A model generated the notes under the pieces. The model had not been told where the DNA came from. It ran no database searches and saw only the letters and a list, made by a program, of their open reading frames with translations. From the NCBI RefSeq assembly GCF_018143015.1, contig NC_054754.1:29277830-29341829 (forward strand): a DNA stretch of 64,000 nt, in the 5' to 3' direction. The stretch comes from Lytechinus variegatus. Its lineage: Eukaryota; Echinodermata; Echinoidea; Temnopleuroida; Toxopneustidae. This document shows positions 11,401-20,399 of this stretch, piece after piece (positions within the stretch are counted from its first letter, which is position 1; each line of letters opens with the position of its first letter). The position numbers and the translations under genes are program-made.

Positions 11401-12726
11401 GAGATCCGCCTGATAAAGAACTAAATAGCAAATCACATTACCAAGATCAATGTTTAGAAACAAAAATGCAGAGTGCCGTAAAAGAAGAACGTCTAAAGAC
11501 CATGCGGATTTCTAATCTCGACAAAGATGAGATGGAATCCTCCATTGTGCATCATAGCAATAGACAGTCAACAGGATCAAACCTGAACAGAAAGACAGGA
11601 CCCAATGCAAATTACGAAGAAGTTGAAATGAACAGAACAGATACTGAAACCAATGACAAGAACGAACGCAAAGTCACAGATAGGTCTTGTTTCTTTGGTG
11701 TTGTATCTTCAATTGCAGGGTTCTATAAAGAACACCCCCTAATGATCTTGATTTGTATCCAGGTGTATCTATTCGCCTGTACTTATGTTGCTTGGCTTCT
11801 GTTCACCATCCCCAACGCCCAAGCCAAAGGTCTATCTGACCTGAGGGCTGCCCAACTCTCAATCGCAGGTGGAGTTGCGAACTTCATCGGTCGATTCTCT
11901 TGTGGCTTTATCACCTCAAAAGAAGTGGCAAGTATCGAGGTCTGGTACATGATTGCCAATGCTCTTTCGGCGACTGCATTCTTTTTAAACTATGTGGCTG
12001 ATTCTTTTTGGTTTCTGACCGCCCTCTCCGTTATGTTTGGCTTTTCAATCGGTTTCAAGTCGCCTGCACAATTTACTCTCGTCATGAATGCTGTTGGAAA
12101 AGAACACTTCAAGATAGGATTGGGAATGCTATTTCTAGTTGGTGGTTCGGTGTACCCCTTTGTTGGATTAATATCAGGTTTGTTTAATATCAGCTTTTAT
12201 CATTACCATTTCATTTAATCTATTGCTTCCCATTTTTCAAGTATAACACATACAGTGACAAAATTAGCATAAATCATATCAATTTCAATGAGGGCAATTA
12301 AATAGTAAAGAGTTGGACCTTGGGAGATATACCCTAACTTTACAAATATACGAAAAGCTTGAATAATAAGGAATCAAAATGTTACGTTCTACTGGTAAAA
12401 ATCTACACACATCCTGTATGTCTTTTATTTCTACACTTTGCATTGGCCTGTATTGATGAATTGAAAAAATACAAATAATATACCGGTAACGGTAGCTGCT
12501 GATTTAGAAAGAAATAACTTCTATGATTTGGCAGATAAACCTACTGGACATAACACTGTTTTATATCTATTCTCTGTTCATAGGAGCAATCTACGACCGG
12601 ACTCAATCATATGACATTACATTTTGTATCATGGGGGCTCTAGATGTCATTGCCGGCATTTTGATCATCGTCCCTATTACCTGGAATAGATTTTGCAGAA
12701 AACAACCGCCTGACTCTTCGGAATGA
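5200..12726 (+). CDS. monocarboxylate transporter-like protein (MFS, SLC16-type), four exons, with frameshift
   Basis: A multi-pass transporter of the major facilitator superfamily, SLC16/MCT type, expected in the plasma membrane. The substrate cannot be told from sequence. Coding exons are 5200-5425, 9349-9488, 10852-12177 and 12584-12726, all with GT..AG borders and codons split after base 1. The start ATG gives MANSSKQEEG, then hydrophobic helices. Exon 3 carries DYFEIATGVLISGGSVGVMV, which fits the MCT motif between helices 4 and 5 (YF....LA.G.A.SGS..G). Between helices 6 and 7 lies a long charged loop of about 190 residues, rich in D, E, K, N and S, as in MCTs. Exon 4 ends with the last helix and a short tail, DSSE. 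The exons sum to 1835 bases, one short of 612 codons. The missing base maps to exon 2, where the frame shifts after GGILAS and a TGA (9429-9431) would follow. This is either an assembly or sequence error or a recently disabled gene. Intron 1 carries a foldback element and SINEs, and intron 2 a hAT-like element. Confidence 0.8.
5609..7005. mobile_element. 1.4 kb foldback DNA transposon in transporter intron 1
   Basis: Two long inverted arms (about 5609-6155 and 6470-7005) are near-perfect reverse complements. The outer ends are GACTGTGGGATGG and CCATCCCACAGTC, flanked by TA on both sides, which suggests a TA target. Each arm carries the start of one reading frame, MADKMSSSSSCFDSENDDLP, followed by ANxCYMHVLPKERGPVN. 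It is on + from about 5921 and on - from about 6711, and ends soon after in both. The centre is filled by a second element (6164 onward). Superfamily uncertain; Tc1/mariner-type or a PIF/Harbinger relative are both possible. Confidence 0.8.
6164..6450. mobile_element. hAT-like fragment inside the foldback
   Basis: Starts CAGTGGCTTAACAGGGGGG, a G-run followed by a short C-run hairpin and a purine-rich AAAGGGAAAAG tract. This is the same style as the other CAGTGGC-ended elements of the window. The opposite end is not clear, so the right border is approximate. Confidence 0.4.
7160..7250 (-). repeat. tRNA-derived SINE head or tRNA pseudogene
   Basis: The minus strand reads GTGGCCCAGTAGATTAGCTT, an A-box-like start. 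GGTCGTGGGTTCTAATCCCA, a B box (GGTTCTAATCC), follows about 35 bases later, with an anticodon-arm-like segment between. The acceptor ends do not pair, so it is not a functional tRNA gene. Confidence 0.55.
8458..8590. repeat. pyrimidine-rich low-complexity tract
   Basis: C/T-rich stretch on + (CTCTCTTTCTCTCTCC and similar) of about 130 bases. Confidence 0.7.
8848..9100 (+). repeat. tRNA-derived SINE
   Basis: The tRNA-like head GGGTCATGAGGTCCAGTGG has an A box (TCCAGTGGTTAGAGC), a CTCATAA anticodon-loop-like segment and a B box (GAGTTCGAATCCC). A non-tRNA body follows (CTACTACGTCAGCCACTATG, then CCAGCTTGGCGTTTACCAGC) and ends in an A-rich stretch near 9090-9110. The head does not form a paired acceptor stem. 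Pol III would transcribe such an element from the internal boxes. Confidence 0.75.
9349..9488 (+). CDS. transporter exon 2, carries an apparent 1-base deletion
   Basis: Acceptor TTCACAG|GA, donor TTCG|GTAAGC. The first part reads GLITIPLLRYFSVRLLTIIG in the frame set by exon 1. The second part reads GLIAASFTTSAPQLTASLIA in another frame that joins exon 3 correctly. The switch lies around 9418-9426. Both halves look like MCT helices 3-4, so this is a lost base in a real exon and not a wrong exon call. Confidence 0.7.
9524..10573. mobile_element. hAT-like non-autonomous element with 110-bp internal repeats, in transporter intron 2
   Basis: Terminal inverted repeats CAGGGGCGGATCCAGG (left) and, on the minus strand, CAGGCGCGGATCCAGGAGGG (right), each followed by a G-rich run. 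GTGAT lies directly outside both ends, shorter than the usual 8-bp hAT duplication. Internal units repeat every 100-115 bp (about 9720, 9830, 9943, 10041, 10299) with the core GCGAGCGCGAAGCGCGAGC. No transposase frame. It starts only about 35 bp past the intron donor. Confidence 0.8.
10852..12177 (+). CDS. transporter exon 3 (helices 4-11 and central loop)
   Basis: Acceptor CCTTACAG|GTTTCGG, donor ATATCAG|GTTTGT. It is open throughout and gives FGFVFIVLP, the DYFEIATGVLISGGSVG motif, the helix-6 segment and a KRRRKRRDSC stretch at the membrane edge. The long acidic and serine-rich loop comes next. The second six-helix bundle follows from HPLMILICIQVYLFACTYVA, with LGMLFLVGGSVYPFVGLISG at the end. 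Confidence 0.85.
12584..12726 (+). CDS. transporter exon 4 (last helix, stop)
   Basis: Acceptor TTCATAG|GAGCAATC. Encodes GAIYDRTQSYDITFCIMGAL and ITWNRFCRKQPPDSSE, stop TGA. GAIYD..QSY is the usual MCT sequence ahead of helix 12. Confidence 0.8.
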
Positions 12727-13740
12727 TAGCAGACTCTTTTTACGGCTATCGGTGGAGAGGGTTCTTGATGGGCAATCTGCCGGACTTGTCGCATTTACTA
12801 CGCACAGGGAAACTCTCTACAACGCACCAATGCCTTTGACAATCGCACTGGAGAGCTGAGAGGTTTTTATCGCAAGTTGATGGACCGGGACACCATCGGA
12901 TTCTCTTGACTCTAAACAACGGGTTACACGGGTCTAATTACAACTGGCAGGCAAAAGATGTTCAATCAAGCCAATCCATTCTCAATTTTTTAATTTGATC
13001 TTGCTGATTGACAAAAACGAATGAGTATGATTGTCCATCTAACACTGATTCTGTAACTACTGAACTTCCTTTTCCCACATTGGAAAGATATATCACCAAT
13101 TTGGAACTAAATTTTACTGGCGAAAGAATAAGGACCATTCTACCGTCACAGGTGATGTTGATGATGTTGTTCCCTAAGGTTTTGAGGCGCGTGTCATTCA
13201 GATATGAATATTTACGCCTATATCAATTTGTCGTTTTTGTGGTTATAAAATTTTGACGCATAATGGATTAGCGCTGCTTTCAGTAAATTTGAATGAGATC
13301 GTGAAAGGCGGCTCATCACAAATCCTTGATTGTTTGAATAGTATTTTCTGGCCAACCCGGATCAGTAATTTGAACGGGCTTTTTGATGGATCCTGCAAGC
13401 GTAGTCTTCATAAATGCCGATTTTTCTATTTATATATTTTTGTATCAAGTGCTTTAAAATAGACCTAGATCGAATTAAAATGCTACTCCAGATCCAATAT
13501 ATAAGAAGAGTAAAAAGAGTGAACTTATCTTTCTGATGAAAGATAGCATAATTTTTCAATAGCAGATAATGAAAGAAAGATGAATAATTGAGTATTGTAC
13601 AGTATTTTGGGAACAATGATGCTTACACATGATGCCCTCATTAATATCCTAGAAATGGAAGTACGATGCCCAATCCCATACCTCATTCCCTTTATCCTGA
13701 GTTTACCGTTTACCTTTAAATAAACATAATTTCATTTATA
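12727..13740 (+). promoter_or_regulatory. probable transporter 3' UTR with poly(A) signal
   Basis: No further reading frame follows the TGA at 12726. The first plain AATAAA lies at 13719-13724, giving a 3' UTR of about 1 kb if used. The mariner end begins at 13741, 17 bp past this signal. Confidence 0.45.
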
Positions 13741-13999
13741 CAGGGCGTCCCCCCCAAAAAAAAACTATACACTTTTGAAATGGCTGCCAAATAAAAATAT
13801 ATATCACTTTGGGGAAAAACACTTACATAAAGTCATTTTTCAAATGAAACCAACAAGTTGGAAAATCATTCATGCTTGAGCGAGCACTGCCCACTGAAAC
13901 AGAGGGTATGAAATTAGGCTGGAATTAGCTTTCCAATTTATGCCAGTTTTGAGAGGCAAATCCTTTGGAACTTTAGTTAAGGGAGTTGTGATAAATTAA

Positions 14000-14205
14000 A
14001 GGTAAAGTCCAGCCCAGCAAAATGTTGATTTGAATAAATAGAGAAAAATCAAACAAGCATAAAACTGAAAATTTCATCAAAGTCGGATGTAAAATGAGAA
14101 AGTTATGACATTTTAAAGTTTCGCCTATTTTTCACAAAACATGTATATGGACAACTCAGTGACATGCAAATGAGAGAGTCATCATCCTTCACTCACTAAA
14201 TTAAT
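14000..14205. mobile_element. arm of a TTAA-type palindromic MITE nested in the mariner
   Basis: Begins at TTAA (13996-13999) with AGGTAAAGTCCAGCCCAGCA. It matches the left arm of the family seen whole at 53246-53837: AAATTTCATCAAAGTCGGAT, GTTATGACATTTTAAAGTTT and ATGCAAATGAG. The second arm is missing. Confidence 0.7.
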
Positions 14206-14791
14206 TCTAAAATAAAGAATTATTCCCAATTTGATACCTTTATTATGAAAGCCCATATCATAAATTAACTTATGTGAGAATGTTATCGGCCGTGCATCAG
14301 TGGTTTGGAATAGTCTGTTATGTAACAACGGTGCATTTTTGTCCATTCCAAGTTTACAGCGCTGCATTTTCTGCACTGTTTTGAACCAATATTATAAGAG
14401 TGCGTTTTCTTTCATATATCCATAAGATTTTTTTAATGTTTGCACTTTAAATTTTAATGGTATTTAAAAACATCTGTTGAGAAAAGGACCTCTGAAAAGG
14501 TTTAAGCTGTGCAAGTTCAGAACTGAATTAGAGTACATTAAAATGTTACCACATAATTCAATACAATGATTGTACATTTTGGATTCGTCAATAACTTTTA
14601 TTGAAGAGATTCTGAATAGTCAAATAAAGAATTTGAAAGATGGACAGGTGTAGATTAATAAAAGATTTGAATTTAAAAATTATGATTAGAATAAAGTGAA
14701 CCATTTTTTTCCATTCCTTACTTTCTTTTGTACTGAACCTGCTGGATGGAAGATTTAGACAGCTTTTAGATAAATTGTAACATAGTAATTT

Positions 14792-15891
14792 TTGACTGAT
14801 TCCAGTTCGATCAGCCGACAACTTACTGCCCGTCAAAGGGCTTTCCTTTTTTTAAAGTATGAACAAACACACAGTCCTGTTGCCACGCACTTTTCAAAGG
14901 CAATTCCCAGATCAGCCTCTGCCATACCAAGACCATTAGGAGAAATTACATCAAGTATCAAGAATTTGGTACCAGCGAGAACAGAAACAAATGAAGATCT
15001 GGTAGACGTCGTACAGGACGAAGTTTGCACCGTCAGATAGGCCATGCAAGCTCTTGACGGAGGCGAATCCCATCCTAAATGCTCGTCGTAACCCCCCTGA
15101 ACCTGACGTAATAAACTATCAATAGGATTACCAAGCTTGATTTGAAGTGGCACCCCTACCAGATGCAAATTAGACACACCCTCATTCATTCCAGGTAACC
15201 GTCAGAAAAGATTAGCATTTGCTCATGGCTTATCAACAGGCCGTAGCGCCTGGGCCGCAGCGATTCATCTCTAAGGTTCTGACTGGAGATGTGGCAACAT
15301 TCCGGATGAAAAGCACTGTGAACACCAGAAATGTACGCCACTTTGCTGACAAAGAGAACAGCCTAAAAATTTCACCTCCTATGTTCCACATTCTAAGGAG
15401 ATAGTTACTGTCTGGAATGGCATGTTATTAGGGAACAACCACCTCATCGGGTCTTACCTTTTTCAACAGAATGTTACTGGAGCGGCATACCTGAATGTGA
15501 TCAATGACGTTGTTGCCCCAGAATTGCATGCAAGATATGGGAGGGGTCGAAATGGAGCAGTGCCACGACTTTGGTGGTGCTGGGATGGAGCCCCTGCACA
15601 CCGTACAGTCACGGTTAGGGAAAGACTCTAAGAACTTTTTCCCAACAGAGCCGTCGGATTGGCGCATGGTGTACGTGGCCACCAGGGTCCTCGGATTTTA
15701 CCCCTTGTGAGTTGTGACTTTTGTCTTTGGGGGAACTTGAAGTCAAAGGCCTACACAACACCCCTTCTGAACATCCAGGATCTGACCACACGCATCTTAA
15801 GTCACTGCCTTGAGAAGGACAAGAATCGTCAGGCGTGCCGTTCATTCCATGATCAACAGGGCACATCATTGCATCAAACTGGATGGAAGTA
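14792..15891 (+). pseudogene. mariner-like transposase, several frameshifts and stops
   Basis: Pieces in order: an N-terminal helix-turn-helix part (LTARQRAFLFLKYEQTHSP, then FSKAIPRSASAIPRP) and a middle part with LPSLI.SGTPTRC and RLAFAHGL. The DDE catalytic region follows, with FISKVLTGDVATFRM near 15255, VNTRNVRHFADKE, IVTVWNGMLLGNNHLIGSYL near 15405, AYLNVINDVVAPELH and WCWDGAPAHRTVTVRERL near 15575. The end is FHDQQGTSLHQTGWK near 15850. TGD and DGAPAHR mark the first two catalytic acidic positions of the family. The frame changes several times and carries stops, so no active enzyme can be made. Confidence 0.8.
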
Positions 15892-16255
15892 AGGCCCGTA
15901 AGGTGGAAGGACGTGCTCGGGGACATTATGAAATAGATTGTGAAAGCAAAGACAAACAGTGAAACTGAACTTTTAGTTTTTATTAGACAGTTAAACTTCA
16001 TTTCATCTTCTTGAAATAAAAGCATTAACACAGTTGTTAAACTGTAATGAAATAGGAAAACACAGTAAGGTGCTTAGTGTTTTATGTTGCATTGAAAACT
16101 TGAAATTGGCTAAAATGCAGTGTTGTTACATAATAGACTCTCCATTCAAAACCACTTATGCAACATCAACAAAATTTTCACATAAGTTTCAAAATAAAAG
16201 TATCAAATCTGGAATCAGAGGTACATTTTTTTAGGGGACGCGCTATATATATATA

Positions 16256-17028
16256 CAGTGCGTCCCACAAAAAACGAAACTGAGATTTATCGATGATTTA
16301 TCATAACTACAATAGACAAATGAACTACCATTTTAAAGCTTAGAATCTCTTCTTTCATCTGAAATTACTTAGATTATTTCTCATTCATGCATGAGTGAGC
16401 AAAAACAATTTGAAAAGGTGATACCAAAAAAGTCACTTGGCGGGCCGTATCTGGGTTTTAAAAAGAAAACCACACTTTTAAAAAGTTCAATATCTGCTCT
16501 TTAATTTGATACCTCAATTACAGAAAATGGTCAATAAATAAGAAAGTTCCGGTTATTTGAAATAAGGCTTGAATTTCAATATTTTCATTAAATGAAGAGG
16601 TTTTACAGGCTAGCGTTCAAACTCACTCGACACTCCTTTTTGTTGACGATCAACCATGCATTAAGTCTTTTCTTACCTTGCGATAGCTTTTGTGGGAAAC
16701 CGGTGAAAACACGTTTATTTATTAAATGAAATTATGGAAATACAAGCATTGTTTCAAAGGATCATAACTTTTTTACTTCTTGACTATTTTCTGTGAGTAA
16801 GGTATCAAAGAAAAGAGCAGATATTGAACTTTTTAGTCATGTGATTTTCTTTTTGAAATTCAGATACCCCCGCCAAATGAGTTTTTGGCATCCTTTCTTC
16901 GAATCGTTTTGCTCACTCATGCGTGAATGAAGAATAATCTAAGTAATACCAGATGAAAGAGGATATTCTAAGCTTTACATTGGTAGGTCATCGCTAAATC
17001 TCGGTTTCGTTTTTTCTGGGACACACTG
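16256..17028. mobile_element. palindromic mariner-type MITE
   Basis: Ends CAGTGCGTCCCACAAAAAAC and, on the minus strand, CAGTGTGTCCCAGAAAAAAC, both against TA. The inverted arms run for about 350 bp each: AAAGCTTAGAAT.TC.TCTTTC, TGAGTGAGCAAAA and AGTTCAATATCTGCTCTTT occur in both. It shares the CGTCCC end and the TCATTCATGC.TGAG.GAGCA motif with the mariner at 13741-16244, so it is probably mobilised by a relative of that transposase. Confidence 0.85.
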
Positions 17029-17037
17029 TATATATAT

Positions 17038-17137
17038 ATTTCTGGGACGCACTGTGTATAATATATATATATAGAGAGAGAGACGGGTTAGTGGATAGGG
17101 CGACCCAGATCAAATTGACCGTCAGATAGACAGATTT

Positions 17138-17174
<37 letters not shown>

Positions 17175-17210
17175 TGTCCCAGAAAAAACGAAACCGAGAT
17201 TTAGCGATGA

Positions 17211-17292
<82 letters not shown>

Positions 17293-17320
17293 GACAAAGG
17301 AAATTATAATTGGTATGGTG
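17038..17320. repeat. TA/AT microsatellites with mariner-MITE end fragments
   Basis: Runs of (TA)n at 17058-17073, 17140-17170 and 17212-17286. They are interrupted by two stray MITE ends: TTTCTGGGACGCACTGTG at 17039 and GTGTGTCCCAGAAAAAACGA from about 17170. Confidence 0.85.
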
Positions 17321-17382
17321 TCGAAAATCTGTCTATCTGACGGTCAATTGGATCTGGGTCTCCCTATCCACTAACCCGTCTC
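17080..17382. repeat. inverted repeat framing the TA arrays
   Basis: 17080-17141 (GACGGGTTAGTGGATAGGG to CAGATTTTCGAT) is the reverse complement, with a few mismatches, of 17321-17382 (TCGAAAATCTGTCTATCTG to CCACTAACCCGTCT). The right arm ends inside the first bases of the tRNA gene at 17378. Confidence 0.8.
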
Positions 17383-17449
17383 TGTGGTCTAGTGGTTAAG
17401 GCACCGGCGTTCAAAGCTGGAGGCCCGGGTTCGATTCCCGGCGGAGACA
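17378..17449 (+). tRNA. tRNA-like gene, anticodon UCA (reads UGA)
   Basis: The cloverleaf pairs fully. The acceptor stem is GTCTCTG with CGGAGAC (one G-U), and the D stem GTCT with AGGC. The anticodon stem is CCGGC with GCTGG (one G-U) around the loop GTTCAAA. The variable loop is AGGC, and the T stem CCGGG with CCCGG around TTCGATT. The anticodon is therefore UCA, which reads the UGA stop codon. A box (TGGTCTAGTGGTTA) and B box (GGTTCGATTCC) are intact, and a T6 Pol III terminator follows at 17450-17455. It is too short for tRNA-Sec, which has a long variable arm. It could be a natural opal suppressor, a mutated tRNA copy or the head of a SINE. Confidence 0.7.
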
Positions 17450-17540
17450 TTTTTTCGGCATCACCAATTTTTCCAAAGGGTAGATAGCTCTGGGGAACCT
17501 TGATTCAAGCTACGCCTACCATTGTTCTCTTCATCCATTT

Positions 17541-17580
<40 letters not shown>

Positions 17581-18530
17581 AGCCAAACAGACTTTCTTTC
17601 CTGACGAGCTGGTTCGTTTCGGCTGCAATATACAACCAGTTGGTGTGAAGTCCGTCTTTTTCACCTCCGACTCCTTGCTCCTTCTCCGTAACTTAGATTA
17701 TATCTCATGGATTTCAACATCTCCATTATCTCAGTCATTCCAGTATCTCCGTAATCTCAGCATTTTGGTATCTCAGTAATTTCGGTACTTTCCGTATCCT
17801 CACTCATCTCAGTAATCTCATTATTTTCAGTATATCGGTAAATTCAGTATTTTCAGTATCTCGGAAATTCAGTACTTTCTGTATTTCAGTTAAGTCAGTA
17901 TTCTCACTCCTTTTATAGTCGGTACTTCTGCTTTTCCGACCATGTATACTTGTAGCCCCATAAAACAAAATAACGACAAGCAGGAAGCAGGGCATTCAGT
18001 TCCTATAACTTTACTAAAAAGTTCCATCGATAATTGAACAGAGTTTCGTTCAGAAACCTCTTACTGCAAAGCATATGCATGGCTTATAATCGAGCATGGA
18101 GCCCGATTATACTCGACAATTCAGGAGGGAGATTGTCAGGCCTTAACATTTAATTATCTTTTAAAAACAGTTAAGGTTATCAAATAAATCTTTTCAATTA
18201 CAGCAATCGTAATTGTCATTACGATTGTATACCCGAACAGTGAAGATCAATGAAAGATAAACATCTAACATAATAAAACAGTTGCAAACATCAGTATTTA
18301 TCAGCAAATAAATTGTACATTTTAAAGAAAATACCGACATAATCGATTACTGAATTTCCTTATGTAACTATATACATGGATTAACAACTATTCTACGCTT
18401 TTCACTGTTACGAAACCAAGCTGAACATTAAATAAACCTTTCATATATCTGTGGCGTCGCGCGAAACCCAGACTATTGGTGAGAGACAATATGCGTGTGT
18501 GTATTTGAGTTTTGTTTTGTTTGTTTGATT
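17450..18530. other. intergenic, microsatellite and decayed short repeats
   Basis: Holds another (TA)n tract at 17541-17577. At 17700-17900 a run of short ATCTCAGTAATTTCAGTA-like imperfect repeats (unit about 10-15 bp) occurs. No gene was recognised. Confidence 0.5.
17690..17900. repeat. degenerate short-unit repeat (CTCAGTA.T/TTCAGTA.T)
   Basis: At least a dozen imperfect copies of TCAGTAATCTCAGTATTTTC-like units follow one another. It looks like an old, diverged minisatellite. Confidence 0.6.
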
Positions 18531-20215
18531 TATTTCCGAAATCAGATTAAAAAAATATACAATATACAAGAGAGATACATACAATAACGGAGGATCACCC
18601 AATTCAGCTGTATTTGCAAAATACTGCTGTTCTTCCTTGGGGTCCTACATTTACCATACAAAGTAATATACACCATTAAAAGTACTAAAAGAAAAACATT
18701 TCCAAGTAAAATACATTGACAGAAGTGTTTTAAAAAAACTTACTAAAACTATGAAAACAAAAAGAAAGAAGAAAAATACAAATGCTCAATCTAAATAATC
18801 ATACAATAGAGTATGAAAGGAACTTAAAGTTGGTGCATTACGAATTTCATTGGGCAATTGATTATAAATTGATATCCCCCTAAAAAAGTACTTTTACAAT
18901 TGTTAGAATTTGGCTTGGGTAAATTAAGATTTTGGTTCGAACGAAGTGAATAATTAAAAGTTCTTCTAGAAATGTTATCAGACATATAGTTTGGAAAAAG
19001 ATTGTGCAACATTTTATAAATCATTGTACATATATGCTTTTTATAGCGGCATTCAAGAAATTCCCAATGCAAAGTCTCATGAATATGTTGATTGGAAACA
19101 AAAGTGTAGGGATTTATTTTCATAATTATACGGCCAGCTCTATTCTGGAGTTTTTGAAGGGCTGACAGAGAACCTTGTGAAGCGGAATACCAAATGACGT
19201 TAGCGTAATCAAAATGTGGCAAAATGGCGGATTTGTATATCAAATTTAAGCTTGATTCGTTAACAACATGTCTTAACCGTCCAAGAAAACTAACCAGTTT
19301 ACTGATTTTCTGACACATGTTATGTATATGAATATCCTATTTCAATTCAGCGTCAATGTGAATTCCGAGATATTTCGTAGTATTAACTTTTTGGATGTTG
19401 GTATTGTTTATTTTTTACATCTAGTGCATTACTCGTGGACAACATATATCTCATACCAAAGAGCATACTGACAGTCTTCGTATAGTTAACCAATAAGTTG
19501 TTTTGAGACATCCACTTATCTAAAGCTTGCATATCTGTGTTTAAAGTGGATTCCACAGCTTAAACATCTTTGTCGGAATAATATATAACCGTATCATCTG
19601 CATAAAGATGAACACGACATGACTGAAAGACGTTAGGTAAGTCATTAATAAAAATACAAAATAGCAAGGAGCCAAGAAGTGAGCCCTGAGGCACACCATA
19701 TGGGTTAAATATTGTTCATTGGGCAAAAAGCATCGTTGACCTTAGTCACTATCCTCCTCCCAGTTAAATAACCCCCGAACCACTGAAGAACTACACTTTT
19801 TATCCCAATATTAGACAACTTGTTCAGCATAACGGCTTTTTTGTAAGTCGGCGAAGATTGCCCCAGTGTATTCACCTTTATCCATGGCCAAAAACCATTC
19901 ATCTGTTACCGTAACAAGGGCAGTCACAGTAGAAGGTTTTGCCCTGAATCCCGATTGAACTGGCATTAATACTGTTGGCGTTGAGATGATGTGATAACTG
20001 TAACAGAGCTATACGTTCAAGTACTTTCGAAATACAAGGCAGTAAAGATATTGGCCTATCATTATCTGGATTTAACTTATCTCCCTTTTAAGTAGCGGTA
20101 TTATTTTGGCAATTTTCCACTGTTCTGGAACATTGCCCTCTGTAATAGATTTACTAATCAAATGAGTTATAGACTTAATCAATATATCAGCACATGCTTT
20201 CAGAACCTGAAAGCA
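18530..20215 (-). mobile_element. decayed LINE with reverse transcriptase (Jockey/CR1-like group)
   Basis: Read on the minus strand: RPISLLPCISKVLERIALLQ near 20080, then LSNIGIKSVVLQWFGGYLTG and RIVTKVNDAF (19705-19902). Next come [20 protein letters not shown] and the catalytic [11 protein letters not shown] near 19600, LDKWMSQNNLLVNYTKT near 19500 and an open C-terminal part at 18824-19318. That part holds ISKLVSFLGRLRHVVNESSL, AILPHFDYANVIWY and LQKLQNRAGRIIMK. Several frame breaks separate these. The 3' tail lies near 18530-18820. The 5' half is missing, as is common for LINEs. The clade is uncertain. Confidence 0.8.
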
Positions 20216-20244
20216 TGTCAGACGTTTATCAATCAGATATGATT

Positions 20245-20369
20245 ATTTACGCCTGGGACCGACCTTTAACGTCACCATCCGAAAGACGTGACCAGGGCTC
20301 GAACCTCTGCATCAATTTGTAACTCCCCCACATAGCTTGGATTACAGGCGCACGCCACAACGCCCAGCT
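20245..20369 (-). repeat. SINE with a 7SL-RNA-like head
   Basis: The minus strand from 20369 reads AGCTGGGCGTTGTGGCGTGC, then GCCTGTAATCCAAGCTATGT, GGGGGAG and AGGTTCGAGCCCTGG. This follows the 5' Alu domain of SRP (7SL) RNA (GCCGGGCGCGGTGGCGCGTG, CCTGTAGTCCCAGCTACT, GGGAGGCTGAG) closely. It is followed by TCTTTCGGATGGTGACGTTA and GGTCGGTCCCAGGCG, a tail style seen in many marine-invertebrate SINEs. A tRNA-derived origin of the GGTTCGAGCCC block cannot be excluded. Confidence 0.6.
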
Positions 20370-20399
20370 ATAAATGCGTGTGTGTGTTATAAATGCGCC

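Larger units (their letters stand above)
13741..16244 (+). mobile_element. dead mariner-superfamily element with nested MITE
   Basis: Ends match as inverted repeats: CAGGGCGTCCCCCCCAAAA on the left, and on the minus strand TAGCGCGTCCCCTAAAAAAA on the right, both against TA. A transposase reading frame runs in pieces from about 14792 to 15890. A TTAA-type MITE arm (14000-14205) sits in its 5' part, so the mariner is the older of the two. Confidence 0.8.

Noticed and set aside
14833-15189. Minus-strand open frame of 118 residues
   Set aside because: Antisense to the mariner transposase remnant, which has recognisable family motifs on the plus strand.
17088-17779. Open frames made of repeated YI residues
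   Set aside because: Direct translation of TA microsatellites.
20281-20369. Possible human contamination, because of the Alu-like words
   Set aside because: The match is imperfect, ends at the 7SL-like head and is joined to a non-primate tail within continuous native repeat sequence.
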